Source of the DNA: Bradyrhizobium neotropicale
GTDB lineage: Bacteria; Pseudomonadota; Alphaproteobacteria; Rhizobiales; Xanthobacteraceae
NCBI RefSeq assembly: GCF_001641695.1
Contig: NZ_LSEF01000123.1
Coordinates: 1-64,000 of the forward strand
Direction: 5' to 3'
Length of the DNA stretch: 64,000 nucleotides
Part shown: positions 1 to 8,839 of the stretch, in pieces
Layout of the letters: each line of letters opens with the position of its first letter
Position numbering within the stretch: position 1 is the first letter of the stretch
The notes under the pieces: model-generated
The model's database searches: none
Told to the model about the DNA's origin: nothing
Seen by the model: the letters and a program-made list of their open reading frames with translations, nothing else
Translations under genes and position numbers: made by a program

Positions 1-448
1 CGAGCTCGAGGACGCGATCGACGTCGAGGACGACCATGAGCTGTCCGTCGAGGCGGTGGACGCCGCCGGCGAGCTTGGCCATGCGGGGATCGAGGTTGAC
101 GGGATTTTCCTCTTTGCCGTCCTCGGGCAGGCGCAGCACCTCGCCGATCTGGTCGATCAGCAGGCCATAGGATTCCCCGCGGAGGTCGACGCCGACCGCC
201 ATCGGCACCTTGCCGTCCTCGGCCTTGGGCAGGCCGAGCCGGGCGCGCATGTCGACCACGGTGACGATGCGGCCGCGCAGATTGAGCACGCCGGCGATCT
301 CGCGGGAGGCCAGCGGCACGCGGGTGACGCGTTCGGGCATGAACACGTCCTGGACGCGGGAGATCGGCAGGCCGAACAGCTGGCCGCCGATCATCGCGGT
401 GACGTATTCGACCATGGCGCCTTCGGTGGTCTGGGTCTTGGTGCTCAT
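1..448 (-). CDS. cheW: Chemotaxis coupling protein CheW (3' end outside window)
   Basis: CheW links chemoreceptors to the CheA kinase at the cytoplasmic side of the receptor array. The reverse strand from 448 translates as MSTKTQTTEG followed by a CheW fold: VEYVTAMIGGQLFGLPISRV, a VLNLRGRIVTVVDMRARLGL core and a GVDLRGESYGLLIDQIGEV segment. About 149 codons are visible and the stop lies beyond base 1, so it is cut near its C-terminus. An AAGGAG ribosome site ends about 7 bases before the ATG at 446-448, which fixes the start. It lies downstream of cheA on the same strand, separated only by a palindromic repeat, and is probably co-transcribed with it. Identification is confident; only the C-terminus is unseen. 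Confidence 0.93.
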   Translation of the reverse strand, partial: MSTKTQTTEGAMVEYVTAMIGGQLFGLPISRVQDVFMPERVTRVPLASREIAGVLNLRGRIVTVVDMRARLGLPKAEDGKVPMAVGVDLRGESYGLLIDQIGEVLRLPEDGKEENPVNLDPRMAKLAGGVHRLDGQLMVVLDVDRVLEL

Positions 449-480
449 TGACGTATCTCCTTCCCGCCCGCGTTTTGTTT

Positions 481-529
481 GAGCATGATCTCGTCGGAAA
501 ACCGCTTCACACTTTGCCGGATCATGCTC
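481..529. repeat. Bradyrhizobium-type palindromic intergenic repeat
   Basis: GAGCATGATC at 481-490 is perfectly inverted as GATCATGCTC at 520-529, enclosing an interior with partial inverted complementarity (TCGGAAAACCGC, then TTTGCCG). I recall near-identical 45-50 base palindromes scattered between genes in Bradyrhizobium genomes, which is the basis for the name. Here it fills the cheA-cheW gap and its last base overlaps the cheA stop codon. It could act as an mRNA stem-loop modulating cheW relative to cheA, but that is inference. Confidence 0.75.
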
Positions 530-3342
530 TAGGCCGCCGCCCGGCTCAGCTCGGAGGCGCCGGCGGCGCCCGCGGTCTGTTCCTTCAGCGCCGCGATCAG
601 GCCGGGACGGTCGAACTTGGCAACATAGTCGTGGAAGCCGGCCTGCCGGCCGCGCTCGATCGCCGCCGGCGAGACCAGCGCCGACAGGCCGATGATCGGG
701 ATCGCACCGAGATTGTTGTCCGAGCGCAGCGCCTCGGCGAACTCGAACCCGTTCATGTCGGGCATCTCGATGTCGGTCAGCACCACGTCGAAGTTCTGGC
801 CCGCGCGGAGCGTGGCGAGCGCCTCCTGCGCGCCTCCCGCGGTGCGGACCCGGTAGCCGGCCGCCTTGAGGACGGGGGCCAGCATGTTGCGGAAGAAGGC
901 GGAGTCGTCGACCAGGAGCACCGACTGCGCGTGCATCGACGGCTTCATCTCCTTGCGGGTGAACCAGTCGGCGAACGCCATCGGCAGGAAGTGGCCGACG
1001 TCGATCACCTCGGTGGCCTGGCCCTTGATCACGGCCGAGCCCAGGATGCCGGCCGAGGAGCCGCCGACCTCGATGTTGAGCCGTTCCTCGACGATGTCGA
1101 TGATCTCGTCGACGACGAGGCCCATGGAGCGGCCGTCGTCGGCAAACACCAGGATCGGCTGCGCGCCCTGGCTCGCGATGGTGACGCTCTCCATGGCGAC
1201 CAGCGGCATCAGCTGCTCGCGGTACTGCACCATGTAGCGGCCGTTACTGAACTCGATCTTGTCGGCGGGCAGCTCTTCCAGGCGGGTGACGAGGCCGAGC
1301 GGGACCGCCTTGGGCTGGCTGGAGCCGGCGCGGAACACCAGGAGCGAGGTGGTCTGCTCGCCGCTTCCGATGTGATGGCCGGAGGCTTCATCGGCCATGT
1401 CATGGGCCGAGGAGCCGGAGGCGCCGAGCGCTTTCGCAATGCCGTTGGGGTCGATGATCATGATGACCGCGCCATCGCCCAGGATCGTGTTGCCCGAGAA
1501 CATGTCGATGTGGCGCAGCTTGGTCGACATCGGCTTGACCACGATCTCTTCGGTGTGGAACACGCCGTCGACGACGATGCCGAAGGTCTGGCTGCCGACC
1601 TGCGTCACCACGATGAAGCCGTTCTCGGGATCGCTGGCGGCGCCGTCGTCGATCTTCAAGAGCTTCTTCAGATGGATCAGCGGCAGCAGCTTGTTGCGCA
1701 GGCGCAGCACCGCGGTGTCCTTGATGCGCTCGATGCGGTGCTCGGAGTTGGCGCGGGCCCGCACCAGCTCGACGACCGAGAGCTGGGGAATGGCAAAGCG
1801 GTCGCCGGCGGCCTCCACGATCAGCGCCGAGACGATCGCCAAGGTCAGCGGGATCTTGATGGTGACGGACGAGCCTTCGCCGGCGACCGACTTGATGTCG
1901 ATGGTGCCGCCGATCTGGTCGATATTGGTGCGCACCACGTCCATGCCGACGCCGCGCCCCGACACCGAGGTGATGGCGGCCGCGGTCGAGAAGCCCGGCG
2001 CGAAGATGAACTTGTGGATCTGGGCTTCGCTCATCTTCTCGAGCTCGGCCTCGGTGACGAGACCGCTGGAGAGCGCCTTGGCCTTGATCTTCTCGGTGTT
2101 GAGGCCTCTTCCGTTGTCGGCGATGCAGATGATGATGTGGCCGCCCTCGTGATAGGCGGACAGGCGAATGGTGCCCTGCTCGCCCTTGCCGCTGGCGAGG
2201 CGCTCGGCCGGGGTCTCCAGGCCATGATCGGCGGAGTTGCGCACCATGTGGGTGAGCGGGTCCTTGATCAGGTCGAGCACCTGGCGGTCGAGCTCGGTGT
2301 CGGCGCCGTGCATCTCCAGCTCGATCTGCTTGCCGAGTTCGCTCGACAGGTCGCGCACGATGCGGGGCAGCTTCTGCCAGGCGTTGCCGATCGGCTGCAT
2401 GCGCGTCTTCATGACGCCCTCCTGCAGCTCGGCGGTGACGTTGGAGAGGCGCTGCAACGGCACCTTGAACTCGGTGTCCTCGTTGCGGCGGGAGATCTCC
2501 AACAGCTGGTTGCGGGTCAAGACCAGCTCGGAGACCATGGTCATCAGATGCTCCAGCGTATCCACGTTGACGCGGATCGACTGGTTGGCGACGCGGTCGC
2601 CCTCGGCGGCGGTCTCGTCGGCCATCGACTTCTTGGGCGCGGCCTTGGCGGCGGGCTTTGCGCTCTCCTTGGCCGTTTCCTTGGCGGCAGGCGCCGGAGC
2701 GGCCGGCGCCGGCTCGGCCTTGATCTCGGCCTTGGCCACCGGCGCCGGCACTTCGATCGCGGTCTCGCGGAAGGCGCGCTCGAGCTCGTCGAGCGACACC
2801 TCGCCCGGGCGCAAGGGGCGCTCCAGCGTCTGGTCGACCAGCGAGCCCGTGGCCATCTCCTTTGCCGGCGCGGCGGCGGGGGCGTCCGGCGCGAGCGGCG
2901 GCGCTTCAGTGACGGGCGCGGCACCTGCGGCCGGCATCGGCTGCGCCGAGCCGGACATCGCCGCCATGCCCTGCTCGACCATCGCTTCCAGCTTGTCGAT
3001 CAGGTCACGGTCGGTCCCTTCGGGCTCGGCTTCGGTGGCCTCGAGCCCGGCCAGAATCTCCTTGATGCGGTCGATCGAGGACAGGATCACCGTCACCGCC
3101 TGCCCCGTCACCGGCATGCCGTCGCGGAATTTGCCCATCAAGGTCTCGCCGGCATGCGCCAGCGCTTCCAGACGCGGCAATCCCAAAAAGCCGCACGTGC
3201 CCTTGATGGTGTGGACCAGGCGGAAGATGTTATCCAGGATCTTGGCGTTGTTCGGCTCCTGCTCGAACTTCACCAATTGATTGTCGACGGTGTCCAGGCT
3301 CTCGCTGGTCTCCGTCAAAAACTCCCGCAACAGATCATCCAT
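529..3342 (-). CDS. cheA: Hybrid chemotaxis histidine kinase CheA with second CheW domain and C-terminal receiver
   Basis: This 937-residue kinase autophosphorylates on an Hpt histidine in response to chemoreceptors. Residues 1-105 form the Hpt domain with His44 in HTIKGTCGFLGL. An Ala/Pro-rich linker (about 130-245) replaces a recognisable P2 domain. The dimerisation helix (MTMVSELVLTRNQLLE) is followed by a HATPase domain with N box (MVRNSADHGLE), DNGRGL, FAPGFSTA and SGRGVGMDVV. A CheW-like domain follows, then a second one (about 660-800), then a receiver domain from about residue 807 with acidic pair 812-813, phosphoacceptor Asp857 and Lys909. Canonical CheA of enterics is about 650 residues and lacks the last two modules. 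It is upstream of cheW on the same strand. The ATG at 3342 begins MDDLLREFL, the usual Hpt start. Confidence 0.95.
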   Translation of the reverse strand: MDDLLREFLTETSESLDTVDNQLVKFEQEPNNAKILDNIFRLVHTIKGTCGFLGLPRLEALAHAGETLMGKFRDGMPVTGQAVTVILSSIDRIKEILAGLEATEAEPEGTDRDLIDKLEAMVEQGMAAMSGSAQPMPAAGAAPVTEAPPLAPDAPAAAPAKEMATGSLVDQTLERPLRPGEVSLDELERAFRETAIEVPAPVAKAEIKAEPAPAAPAPAAKETAKESAKPAAKAAPKKSMADETAAEGDRVANQSIRVNVDTLEHLMTMVSELVLTRNQLLEISRRNEDTEFKVPLQRLSNVTAELQEGVMKTRMQPIGNAWQKLPRIVRDLSSELGKQIELEMHGADTELDRQVLDLIKDPLTHMVRNSADHGLETPAERLASGKGEQGTIRLSAYHEGGHIIICIADNGRGLNTEKIKAKALSSGLVTEAELEKMSEAQIHKFIFAPGFSTAAAITSVSGRGVGMDVVRTNIDQIGGTIDIKSVAGEGSSVTIKIPLTLAIVSALIVEAAGDRFAIPQLSVVELVRARANSEHRIERIKDTAVLRLRNKLLPLIHLKKLLKIDDGAASDPENGFIVVTQVGSQTFGIVVDGVFHTEEIVVKPMSTKLRHIDMFSGNTILGDGAVIMIIDPNGIAKALGASGSSAHDMADEASGHHIGSGEQTTSLLVFRAGSSQPKAVPLGLVTRLEELPADKIEFSNGRYMVQYREQLMPLVAMESVTIASQGAQPILVFADDGRSMGLVVDEIIDIVEERLNIEVGGSSAGILGSAVIKGQATEVIDVGHFLPMAFADWFTRKEMKPSMHAQSVLLVDDSAFFRNMLAPVLKAAGYRVRTAGGAQEALATLRAGQNFDVVLTDIEMPDMNGFEFAEALRSDNNLGAIPIIGLSALVSPAAIERGRQAGFHDYVAKFDRPGLIAALKEQTAGAAGASELSRAAA

Positions 3343-3469
3343 GAAAACAGGCCTTCATACAGGGAGGGCACGCACGACGCGTATGCGCCTTCAGAATGGG
3401 GCCAGCTTCACCGCAAAGCGTTTAATATTGGTTGAGTAAGTGCAAAAGAACGGAACCAACAAATAGATA

Positions 3470-3496
3470 AGGCGCTCCGGACAAGCCGAAGCGCCT
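3470..3496 (-). terminator. Putative intrinsic terminator after the chpT-like gene
   Basis: Bases 3470-3480 and 3486-3496 form an 11-base-pair stem with one G-T wobble and a 5-base loop. Read on the minus strand it is followed by TATCTATTTG, a moderately T-rich tail. It sits 36 bases past the chpT-like stop codon and upstream of cheA, so it would separate these two minus-strand genes. Confidence 0.6.
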
Positions 3497-3531
3497 CGTA
3501 AAGATTCCATTAACCGCCTGCGACGCCGCGT

Positions 3532-4185
3532 TTACGAAGCGGTAACGATGATGGCTTCGCCCTCCGGCGCGAGCGTCACGGTGAGACCGCAGGCCTGCGC
3601 CAGAAGCCGCGTATAATAAGGCTGGATCGCGTGCGCATCCGCAGCCGGGCCACGCTCGCCGCTCAGGAGCTCGGCGATGTTCTGCGGCAGGCGCGCATTG
3701 TGGCCGGTGGACGTGACGCGAAAGCTCATGGTCTCGCCCTCGCCGATCGGATCGACCGTCAGCGTGCCGCCGCGCGGGATCGTGTGCTGCGCGATCACGA
3801 GCATGTTGAGCAGCAGCTTGACGCGATTCTTCGGCAACAACAGCCGCGGCAGATTCCAGGTGATCGTGCACTTGCCATCCTCGATGTGGCCGCGCGCCAT
3901 GTTCTGCGCGTCACCGAGGTCGATCTGCGCGCCGGAGGAGCCGGCGGCACCGAAGGCAAGGCGGCAGAACTGCAAGCGGGCCGACGCTGTCTTGGCGCTC
4001 TTGCGGATCAGCTCGAGCGCGAAGTCGCGGTCCTCGGGCTTGGGATCGTCGTCGAGCACCTCGAGCCCGTTGACGATGGCGCCGACAGGGCTGATGAGAT
4101 CATGGCAGACGCGCGAGCACAGCAGTGCTGCGAGTTCGAGCATATCGGGAGCAGTAGCGGTACCGGGTGACGAGGTGCCAGACAT
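3532..4185 (-). CDS. chpT: ChpT-like histidine phosphotransferase
   Basis: The 217-residue protein matches the DUF2328/ChpT family of alphaproteobacterial phosphotransferases, which in Caulobacter relay phosphate from CckA to CtrA and CpdR. The H-box is CHDLISPVGAIVNGLEVL with His28 as the phosphoacceptor candidate. The rest resembles a degenerate HATPase-like half without nucleotide-binding G boxes, as expected for ChpT. The start at 4185 was chosen because AGGA lies 8 bases upstream and the protein then begins MSGTSSPGT close to the H-box; the longer frame adds an Arg-rich stretch with no family support. It lies upstream of cheA, with a hairpin between them, and divergent from cysQ. Family assignment is strong; whether it serves the CtrA pathway or the Che array cannot be told from sequence. 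Confidence 0.85.
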   Translation of the reverse strand: MSGTSSPGTATAPDMLELAALLCSRVCHDLISPVGAIVNGLEVLDDDPKPEDRDFALELIRKSAKTASARLQFCRLAFGAAGSSGAQIDLGDAQNMARGHIEDGKCTITWNLPRLLLPKNRVKLLLNMLVIAQHTIPRGGTLTVDPIGEGETMSFRVTSTGHNARLPQNIAELLSGERGPAADAHAIQPYYTRLLAQACGLTVTLAPEGEAIIVTAS

Positions 4186-4374
4186 TAAAGGGGTCCTGGA
4201 GGGTTCCTGGTATTGCACGGCGCGGACGCGGCGAATCACGCATGCGTGACGGGTGGCGGGTTCTAACATTCGCAAGCCCATCGCAGCTAGCTTGCGATAG
4301 GTTCGAAGCGGCCGTAATGCCGGGCCGAATCAACCGAACAGAGGGTGTAATTTGCCGATGAATGAGGCACCGCG

Positions 4375-5199
4375 GTGAAGCGGATCATCGACGCCGAGGC
4401 CGCCGCCGGCCTGATGGAGTCCCTGACGGTACTGGTGGTGCAGGCGGGCGAAGCCATCCTCGCAGTCAACCGCGCGGCGATGCGCGTCGACGGCAAGCAG
4501 GATGGCTCGCCGGTGACCGAAGCTGATCTCGCCGCCGACCGGATCATCGCGGACGGCCTCGCGGAGCTCGCAGGCGACGTGCCGACGCTGTCGGAAGAGC
4601 GAACCCAGCTCGCCTCGCCGCCGTTTCGCGACAGCTTCTTCCTGATCGATCCGCTCGACGGAACCAAGGAGTTCGTCGCCGGCCGCGACGAGTTCACCGT
4701 CAATCTCGCCCTCGTCACGCGTGGCGTGCCGCTGCTTGGCATCGTCAGCGCGCCCGCGCTCGGGCTGCTCTGGCGCGGCATCGTCGGGCGTGGCGCCGAG
4801 CGCGTGACATTTGACGGCGCTGTCATCGGTGCGGCCGAGCCGATCCATACCCGCAAGCTGCCTGGACAGGGCGAGCCCTGGGTCGCGGCGGTGAGCCGCT
4901 CGCATGGGGACAAGAAGAGTGAGGCGTTCATCGACGCCCGGCCCAACGCCGTGAGAAGGACGGTCGGCTCTGCCGTGAAGTTCGGCCGAATCGCAGAGGG
5001 CACCGCCGACATCTACCCGCGCTTCGGGCCGACCTCGGAATGGGACGTCGGAGCCGGCTGTGCGGTCGTGACCGCGGCCGGCGGCAGGGTGACGGACGGC
5101 AAAGGCCGCGAGCTCCGATTCGGCGAGCGCGGCGACACCGGCTTCATCATCTCGGAGTTCATCGCCTGGGGTGACGCGCAGGCGGTACGGCTCTACTGA
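4375..5199 (+). CDS. cysQ: 3'(2'),5'-bisphosphate nucleotidase CysQ / inositol monophosphatase family
   Basis: A 274-residue Mg-dependent, lithium-sensitive phosphatase family member. The metal site motifs are present: DGSPVTEADLAADRII near residue 45, the SEER glutamates, the diagnostic DPLDGTKEF, and a C-terminal SEWDVGAGCAVVTAAGG. The DPLDGTKEF form is typical of CysQ, which removes the 3'-phosphate from PAP formed in sulfate assimilation or sulfation; inositol phosphatases usually have DPIDGT. The start is a GTG at 4375. It is divergent from chpT and its 3' end overlaps the convergent YHS gene by 7 bases. Confidence 0.88.
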   Translation: MKRIIDAEAAAGLMESLTVLVVQAGEAILAVNRAAMRVDGKQDGSPVTEADLAADRIIADGLAELAGDVPTLSEERTQLASPPFRDSFFLIDPLDGTKEFVAGRDEFTVNLALVTRGVPLLGIVSAPALGLLWRGIVGRGAERVTFDGAVIGAAEPIHTRKLPGQGEPWVAAVSRSHGDKKSEAFIDARPNAVRRTVGSAVKFGRIAEGTADIYPRFGPTSEWDVGAGCAVVTAAGGRVTDGKGRELRFGERGDTGFIISEFIAWGDAQAVRLY

Positions 5200-5708
5200 C
5201 TGAGCTGTTCCTGGAGTGCCGGCCAGCGCTTACCCACCTCGTACAGGAAGCGCTCCGGGTCCGCGGCAAAGGCGTTGCGATTGTCTTCCCGGCTGAACAG
5301 ATAAAGCCGCTGCGCCGAGATGACGAAGAAGCGGGGATTGCCGGCAACGGTCACGCCGCGGGCGATATCGGCCGGATCATAGCCGCCGAACTGCGGCCCG
5401 TAGACTTCGGGGTGGGCCAGAAACGAGGCCCGGTTGCCCTCGTTGCGGAAGCGCCAGACCGCGCCCCAGAGGTTCGCTTCAAACTCCGCCGTCCCCTGGA
5501 CCGGCTGGCCGTCGACGAAATAGGCCACGGGGTCGAAGCCTTCGATCGCCACCCCGCTGAAGCGGTTGACGACAATCCGTTCGGTGGTGGCGGCCTCCGC
5601 CGGCCCCCCGGAGCAGACGGTCCCCATGCCCACCAGGAGGCAGACCAGGAGGCCGATCAAGGCAATTCCGGGGCGCAAAGGGCTAGCGTCCTGCCGTTGT
5701 GCCGTCAT
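5193..5708 (-). CDS. Membrane-anchored or exported YHS-domain protein
   Basis: About 171 residues. A hydrophobic segment (GIALIGLLVCLLVGMGTVCSG) near residues 13-35 acts as a signal peptide or anchor; a Cys next to it could be a lipobox-like site. The remainder is a YHS domain: GVAIEGFDPVAYFVDGQPVQ, WGAVWRFRNEGNRASFLAHP, YGPQFGGYDPADIARG. YHS domains often bind metals or occur with copper or heavy-metal proteins, but the exact role of this common alphaproteobacterial protein is unknown. The ATG at 5706-5708 is preferred to one 18 bases upstream, without a clear ribosome site for either. It converges on cysQ. Confidence 0.8.
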   Translation of the reverse strand: MTAQRQDASPLRPGIALIGLLVCLLVGMGTVCSGGPAEAATTERIVVNRFSGVAIEGFDPVAYFVDGQPVQGTAEFEANLWGAVWRFRNEGNRASFLAHPEVYGPQFGGYDPADIARGVTVAGNPRFFVISAQRLYLFSREDNRNAFAADPERFLYEVGKRWPALQEQLSQ

Positions 5709-5818
5709 AGTTGCTGCGGATAACATCCGAGTCGAGGGGACATTCGGCGCAAACCTAGAGCCGTGCCTGTTGGCGTCAGGTTAAGGGAAGCGACCGAATT
5801 CGGTACCAGGGGTTTTTT

Positions 5819-6424
5819 ATGACTTTCGCATCACGCCTTGCCGCAGTCGCGCTTGCCGCGCTGGTCGGTTGGATCGTGCCGGCCTCCGCCCAGCAGCCGC
5901 CGCCGCCCAACCTGCCGCCGCCGCAGCGGACCCCGACGCCCAACACCTATGGGCCGGACGAGCTGGTGGGGGCCGGCCACCGCTTCTTCGGTAACGTCTC
6001 GCGCGGGCTCGCCTCTATCATCGAGAAGGCCGTCAGCCAGTGGGGCCTGCCCAACGGCTATATCCTGGGCGAGGAGGGTTCCGGCGCCTTCGTCGCCGGC
6101 CTGCGCTATGGCGAAGGCACGCTCTACACCAAAAATGCGGGTGATCTGCGGGTCTACTGGCAGGGTCCGTCGCTCGGTTTCGACTGGGGCGGCGACGGCG
6201 CCCGCACCATGACGCTGGTCTACAACCTGCCCGCCACCAATGCGATCTACCAGCGCTTCGGCGGCATCGATGGCTCGGCCTACATCATCGGCGGCTTTGG
6301 CATGACGGCGCTCACCGCCAACAATATCGTGCTGGTGCCGATCCGCTCCGGCCTCGGCCTGCGGCTGGGAGCCAATATCGGCTACCTCAAATACACCCCG
6401 CGGGCGACCTGGAACCCATTCTAA
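5819..6424 (+). CDS. eipA: EipA-like periplasmic envelope protein (DUF1134)
   Basis: A 201-residue exported protein with a clear signal peptide (hydrophobic residues 6-22, cleavage after PASA-Q) followed by a Pro-rich linker and a compact DUF1134 domain (VSQWGLPNGYILGEEGSGAF, LRYGEGTLYTKNAG, GGDGARTMTLVYNL, GGIDGSAYIIGGFGMTAL). The Brucella family member EipA is needed for cell-envelope integrity. Length and ending (ATWNPF) agree with the family. It starts with ATG at 5819-5821. Its neighbours are not functionally linked; this looks like core genome. Confidence 0.85.
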   Translation: MTFASRLAAVALAALVGWIVPASAQQPPPPNLPPPQRTPTPNTYGPDELVGAGHRFFGNVSRGLASIIEKAVSQWGLPNGYILGEEGSGAFVAGLRYGEGTLYTKNAGDLRVYWQGPSLGFDWGGDGARTMTLVYNLPATNAIYQRFGGIDGSAYIIGGFGMTALTANNIVLVPIRSGLGLRLGANIGYLKYTPRATWNPF

Positions 6425-6546
6425 AGGGTCCCCTCCTCCCGTCCGCTGACAGATCAACGTTAACGACAGGCCGGGGCTGGCTTTTTGCCGGCCGCCCATG
6501 GCATTGTCGTTGGTAAATTTTTCCTTGATTTGCGGAGTCCTGCCCC

Positions 6547-7845
6547 ATGGTCGAACCGATCATGTACCTGGCGATCGGTTTCCTGCTCTCGATGCTGTGC
6601 GGGCTCGCGGTTGTGCCGCTGGTGCACAACCGGGCGGTTCGGCTGACCACACGCCGGCTCGAGGCCGCAACGCCCCTGTCGATGGCGGAGATCCAGGCGG
6701 ATAAAGACCAGCTCCGCGCCGAATTCGCCATGTCGGCGCGACGGCTCGAGATGAGCGTCGAGCAGCTCAAGAACAAGACCACGAGCCAGCTCGCCGAGCT
6801 TGGCAAGAAGAGCGATGCCATCAACCGCATGAAGATCGAGCTCGGCGAGAAGAACGCCACGATCTTCGCGCTGGAGGCGCGCGAGAAGGCGGTGAAGGAG
6901 CAGCTCCGCGCCACCGAAGAGGAATTCAACGCCAAGACCGAGGCCCTGCGCGGCGCCGAGCAGGCGCTGACCGACAAGCAGGGCGAGCTTGCCAAGATCA
7001 ATTCGGAGCTCTCCGACCGTTCGATGATGGCGGAGAGCCGCCAGGTCGAACTCGTCGCAGTGCGCGCGCAGATCGAGAAATTGAAGAACCGCGTTGGCGA
7101 TGCCGAGAAGGAGTTCACGGCGACCCAGGCGCGTTTGACACAGGAACGCACGGAATCGGAGACCGCCTCGCGCGAACTTTCCGACGCGCGCGGCCGCGTC
7201 GAAAATCTGAGCCAGCGCGTCACCGATCTCGACCGCCAGCTCATCGTGCAGGTCAAAGAGGCCGAGATGCTCTCGGGCCGCGTCGCCGACCTCGAAGGGC
7301 GGCTGGCGACCCAGGGCAAGCTTCTGGCCGAGCGCGACTACGAGAATAATCAGCTGCGCCAGGTCAATGAGGCCACCGATCGCACCGTCAAGGAGCTGCG
7401 CGTCGAGCTCGCCGCGCTGAGCGGCGGCAAATCATCGGCCGCAGTCGAGGCACTGCGCGCGGAGAAGTCGGCGCTTGAAGAGCAGCTGCGGACGGCGCGC
7501 GACGAGCGCGGAAAACTCCAGCGCGACATCAACGCGATCCAGCAGCAGGCGGAGAGCTCCTGGGCGACCGAGCGCATGGAGAATGCGCTACTGCGCGAGC
7601 GCATCAACGACATCGCCGCGGAAGTCGCCAAGCTCGCGATGCAGCTCGAAGGTCCGAACTCGCCGATCGAGGCGCTGCTCGCGACTGAGGCGGGCCAGGC
7701 CCCGAAGCCCGCCCCGCGTCCGGCCAACGACGCCGCGACGAACGGCGTGGCCGCGGCCACTTTGCCCGAGGGCGGCGGAACGCTCGCCGAGCGCATCCGC
7801 GCGCTCCAGGCCCACGCCTCCCGCGCCCGCCAGCAGGGGGCATAA
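6547..7845 (+). CDS. Membrane-anchored coiled-coil protein, function unknown
   Basis: A 432-residue protein with one N-terminal transmembrane helix (about residues 6-26, IMYLAIGFLLSMLCGLAVVP) and then a nearly uninterrupted charged coiled coil (about 45-370) rich in Glu, Lys, Gln, Ala and Arg, ending in an Ala/Pro-rich tail. No enzymatic motif is visible. Such single-helix coiled-coil proteins are widespread hypothetical proteins in Bradyrhizobiaceae and may tether or space cell-envelope structures. The ATG at 6547 could alternatively be the ATG five codons later. It is the last protein gene before the tRNA. Confidence 0.75.
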   Translation: MVEPIMYLAIGFLLSMLCGLAVVPLVHNRAVRLTTRRLEAATPLSMAEIQADKDQLRAEFAMSARRLEMSVEQLKNKTTSQLAELGKKSDAINRMKIELGEKNATIFALEAREKAVKEQLRATEEEFNAKTEALRGAEQALTDKQGELAKINSELSDRSMMAESRQVELVAVRAQIEKLKNRVGDAEKEFTATQARLTQERTESETASRELSDARGRVENLSQRVTDLDRQLIVQVKEAEMLSGRVADLEGRLATQGKLLAERDYENNQLRQVNEATDRTVKELRVELAALSGGKSSAAVEALRAEKSALEEQLRTARDERGKLQRDINAIQQQAESSWATERMENALLRERINDIAAEVAKLAMQLEGPNSPIEALLATEAGQAPKPAPRPANDAATNGVAAATLPEGGGTLAERIRALQAHASRARQQGA

Positions 7846-8010
7846 AGCGGGCCGAAAGCGCGGTTTGATTTGCGAATTTCGCGATCTACGGAAGGTTTTC
7901 AGGCTCGAGACCACCTGGAAACTTGACACCTTGGGCCCGCACTTCTAAATCGCGGGCTCCACCGAATGTGCCGGCCGGCCGAAAGGTCCGGCCGCCTGCA
8001 TGATGGTCCC

Positions 8011-8085
8011 GGGCGCATAGCTCAGCGGGAGAGCGTTCCCTTCACACGGGAGAGGTCCAAGGTTCGATCCCTTGTGCGCCCACCA
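8011..8085 (+). tRNA. tRNA-Val (anticodon CAC)
   Basis: The 75-base gene folds into a full cloverleaf. The acceptor stem is GGGCGCA (8011-8017) with TGCGCCC (8075-8081), the D stem is GCTC/GAGC, the anticodon stem TTCCC/GGGAG encloses loop TTCACAC with anticodon CAC, and the T arm carries GGTTCGATCC. CCA is encoded at 8083-8085. It decodes GUG. It marks the transition from conserved chromosome to accessory DNA. Confidence 0.97.
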
Positions 8086-8130
8086 TTCGCCCTTTATTTT
8101 CAACGACTTACTGAATTGATTCCCTAGAGG

Positions 8131-8155
8131 TGTGCCCCAGAAAAGCTGGGGCACA
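8131..8155. other. Perfect 10-bp hairpin downstream of tRNA-Val
   Basis: TGTGCCCCAG at 8131-8140 is perfectly inverted as CTGGGGCACA at 8146-8155, with a 5-base loop (AAAAG). A third copy of the GGGGCAC arm follows at 8158-8164. There is no T-run, so it is not a standard intrinsic terminator on the plus strand. Repeated arms just past a tRNA 3' end could be relics of integrase arm-binding sites, or this may be an RNA processing or termination structure for the tRNA. Confidence 0.55.
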
Positions 8156-8416
8156 ATAGGGGCACTTCGCGGCAAGAGAAAATCGCTCCGCGCCCGCCGA
8201 GACCTCAACGCCGCTTATCCGTTACGACGACATCGACCAGGACGAATGGAGTCGGAGAGTTCGCTTCTTTTTCGGCGCGCATAGCGGTTGCCTGGCAGGA
8301 TCGCCACTTCATTCAATGCCGGCTGCGCTGTGTTCGAAACGCTCGGCCACTACAGCGAGACCCAAAGGTGATCCAGCAGTTGGTGAAGTTACAGGCCTGA
8401 AAAGAAACCCAGTTCG

Positions 8417-8824
8417 CTATGAGGCATTTGCTCGTGCTCGTTGCCGGGCGGCGCGCCGTCGCTCACGGCGTTCGCGACCGTGCCGGCGCTTCTCGACCCG
8501 AAATTGCAAGGGCGCCGTTGACGAATGGGACTGGCTGAGCTTGATCTTTGCGCTTGCCTCGTCTGCAGCGGCAGGGCGTGCTTCCATGAGTGCCAATACA
8601 GCGCGCCCTTTATCGGTGATCCGCCATCCACCGTTTAGGCGCTCAACTAGACCCTGAGAAAAGATATCTAGATCCGGCACTCGCGAACCTAGGCGTTTGG
8701 TACGCTTGGCCCAGTCGCTGCCGCTGGTAGCTAGAATCGCCATGTCGCGCTTGAGATCGGCCATCGCAGCGAAGCCGCCGGGATAGCTCTCCAAAATCTT
8801 CAGGACCGTGACCTGAAAATTCAC
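8417..8824 (-). CDS. Hypothetical protein with winged-helix-like N-terminal region
   Basis: A 135-residue open frame. Its first 85 residues (TVLKILESYPGGFAAMADLK, DIFSQGLVERLNGGWRITDK, GRAVLALME) resemble the small winged-helix fold that precedes Mrr-type nucleases and stands alone in many rhizobial hypothetical proteins. The C-terminus is an Arg-rich basic tail. The frame starts with ATG at 8822-8824. It lies 15 bases downstream of another small minus-strand gene, suggesting a two-gene unit. DNA binding is plausible, function unknown. Confidence 0.6.
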   Translation of the reverse strand: MNFQVTVLKILESYPGGFAAMADLKRDMAILATSGSDWAKRTKRLGSRVPDLDIFSQGLVERLNGGWRITDKGRAVLALMEARPAAADEASAKIKLSQSHSSTAPLQFRVEKRRHGRERRERRRAARQRARANAS

Positions 8825-8839
8825 CTCGGCCTCGCGCGA

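Noticed and set aside
448..3435. Plus-strand open frame of 995 codons
   Set aside because: It is the antisense shadow of cheA; its His/Asp/Gly-rich composition is unlike a real protein and cheA is unmistakable on the other strand.
8131..8155. Hairpin as an intrinsic terminator for the tRNA gene
   Set aside because: There is no T-run after the stem on the plus strand, so it was listed only as a hairpin of unknown role.
7945..8208. Minus-strand 87-codon frame containing AHKGSNLGPLPCEGNALP
   Set aside because: This is the antisense translation of the tRNA-Val gene, a well-known spurious annotation.
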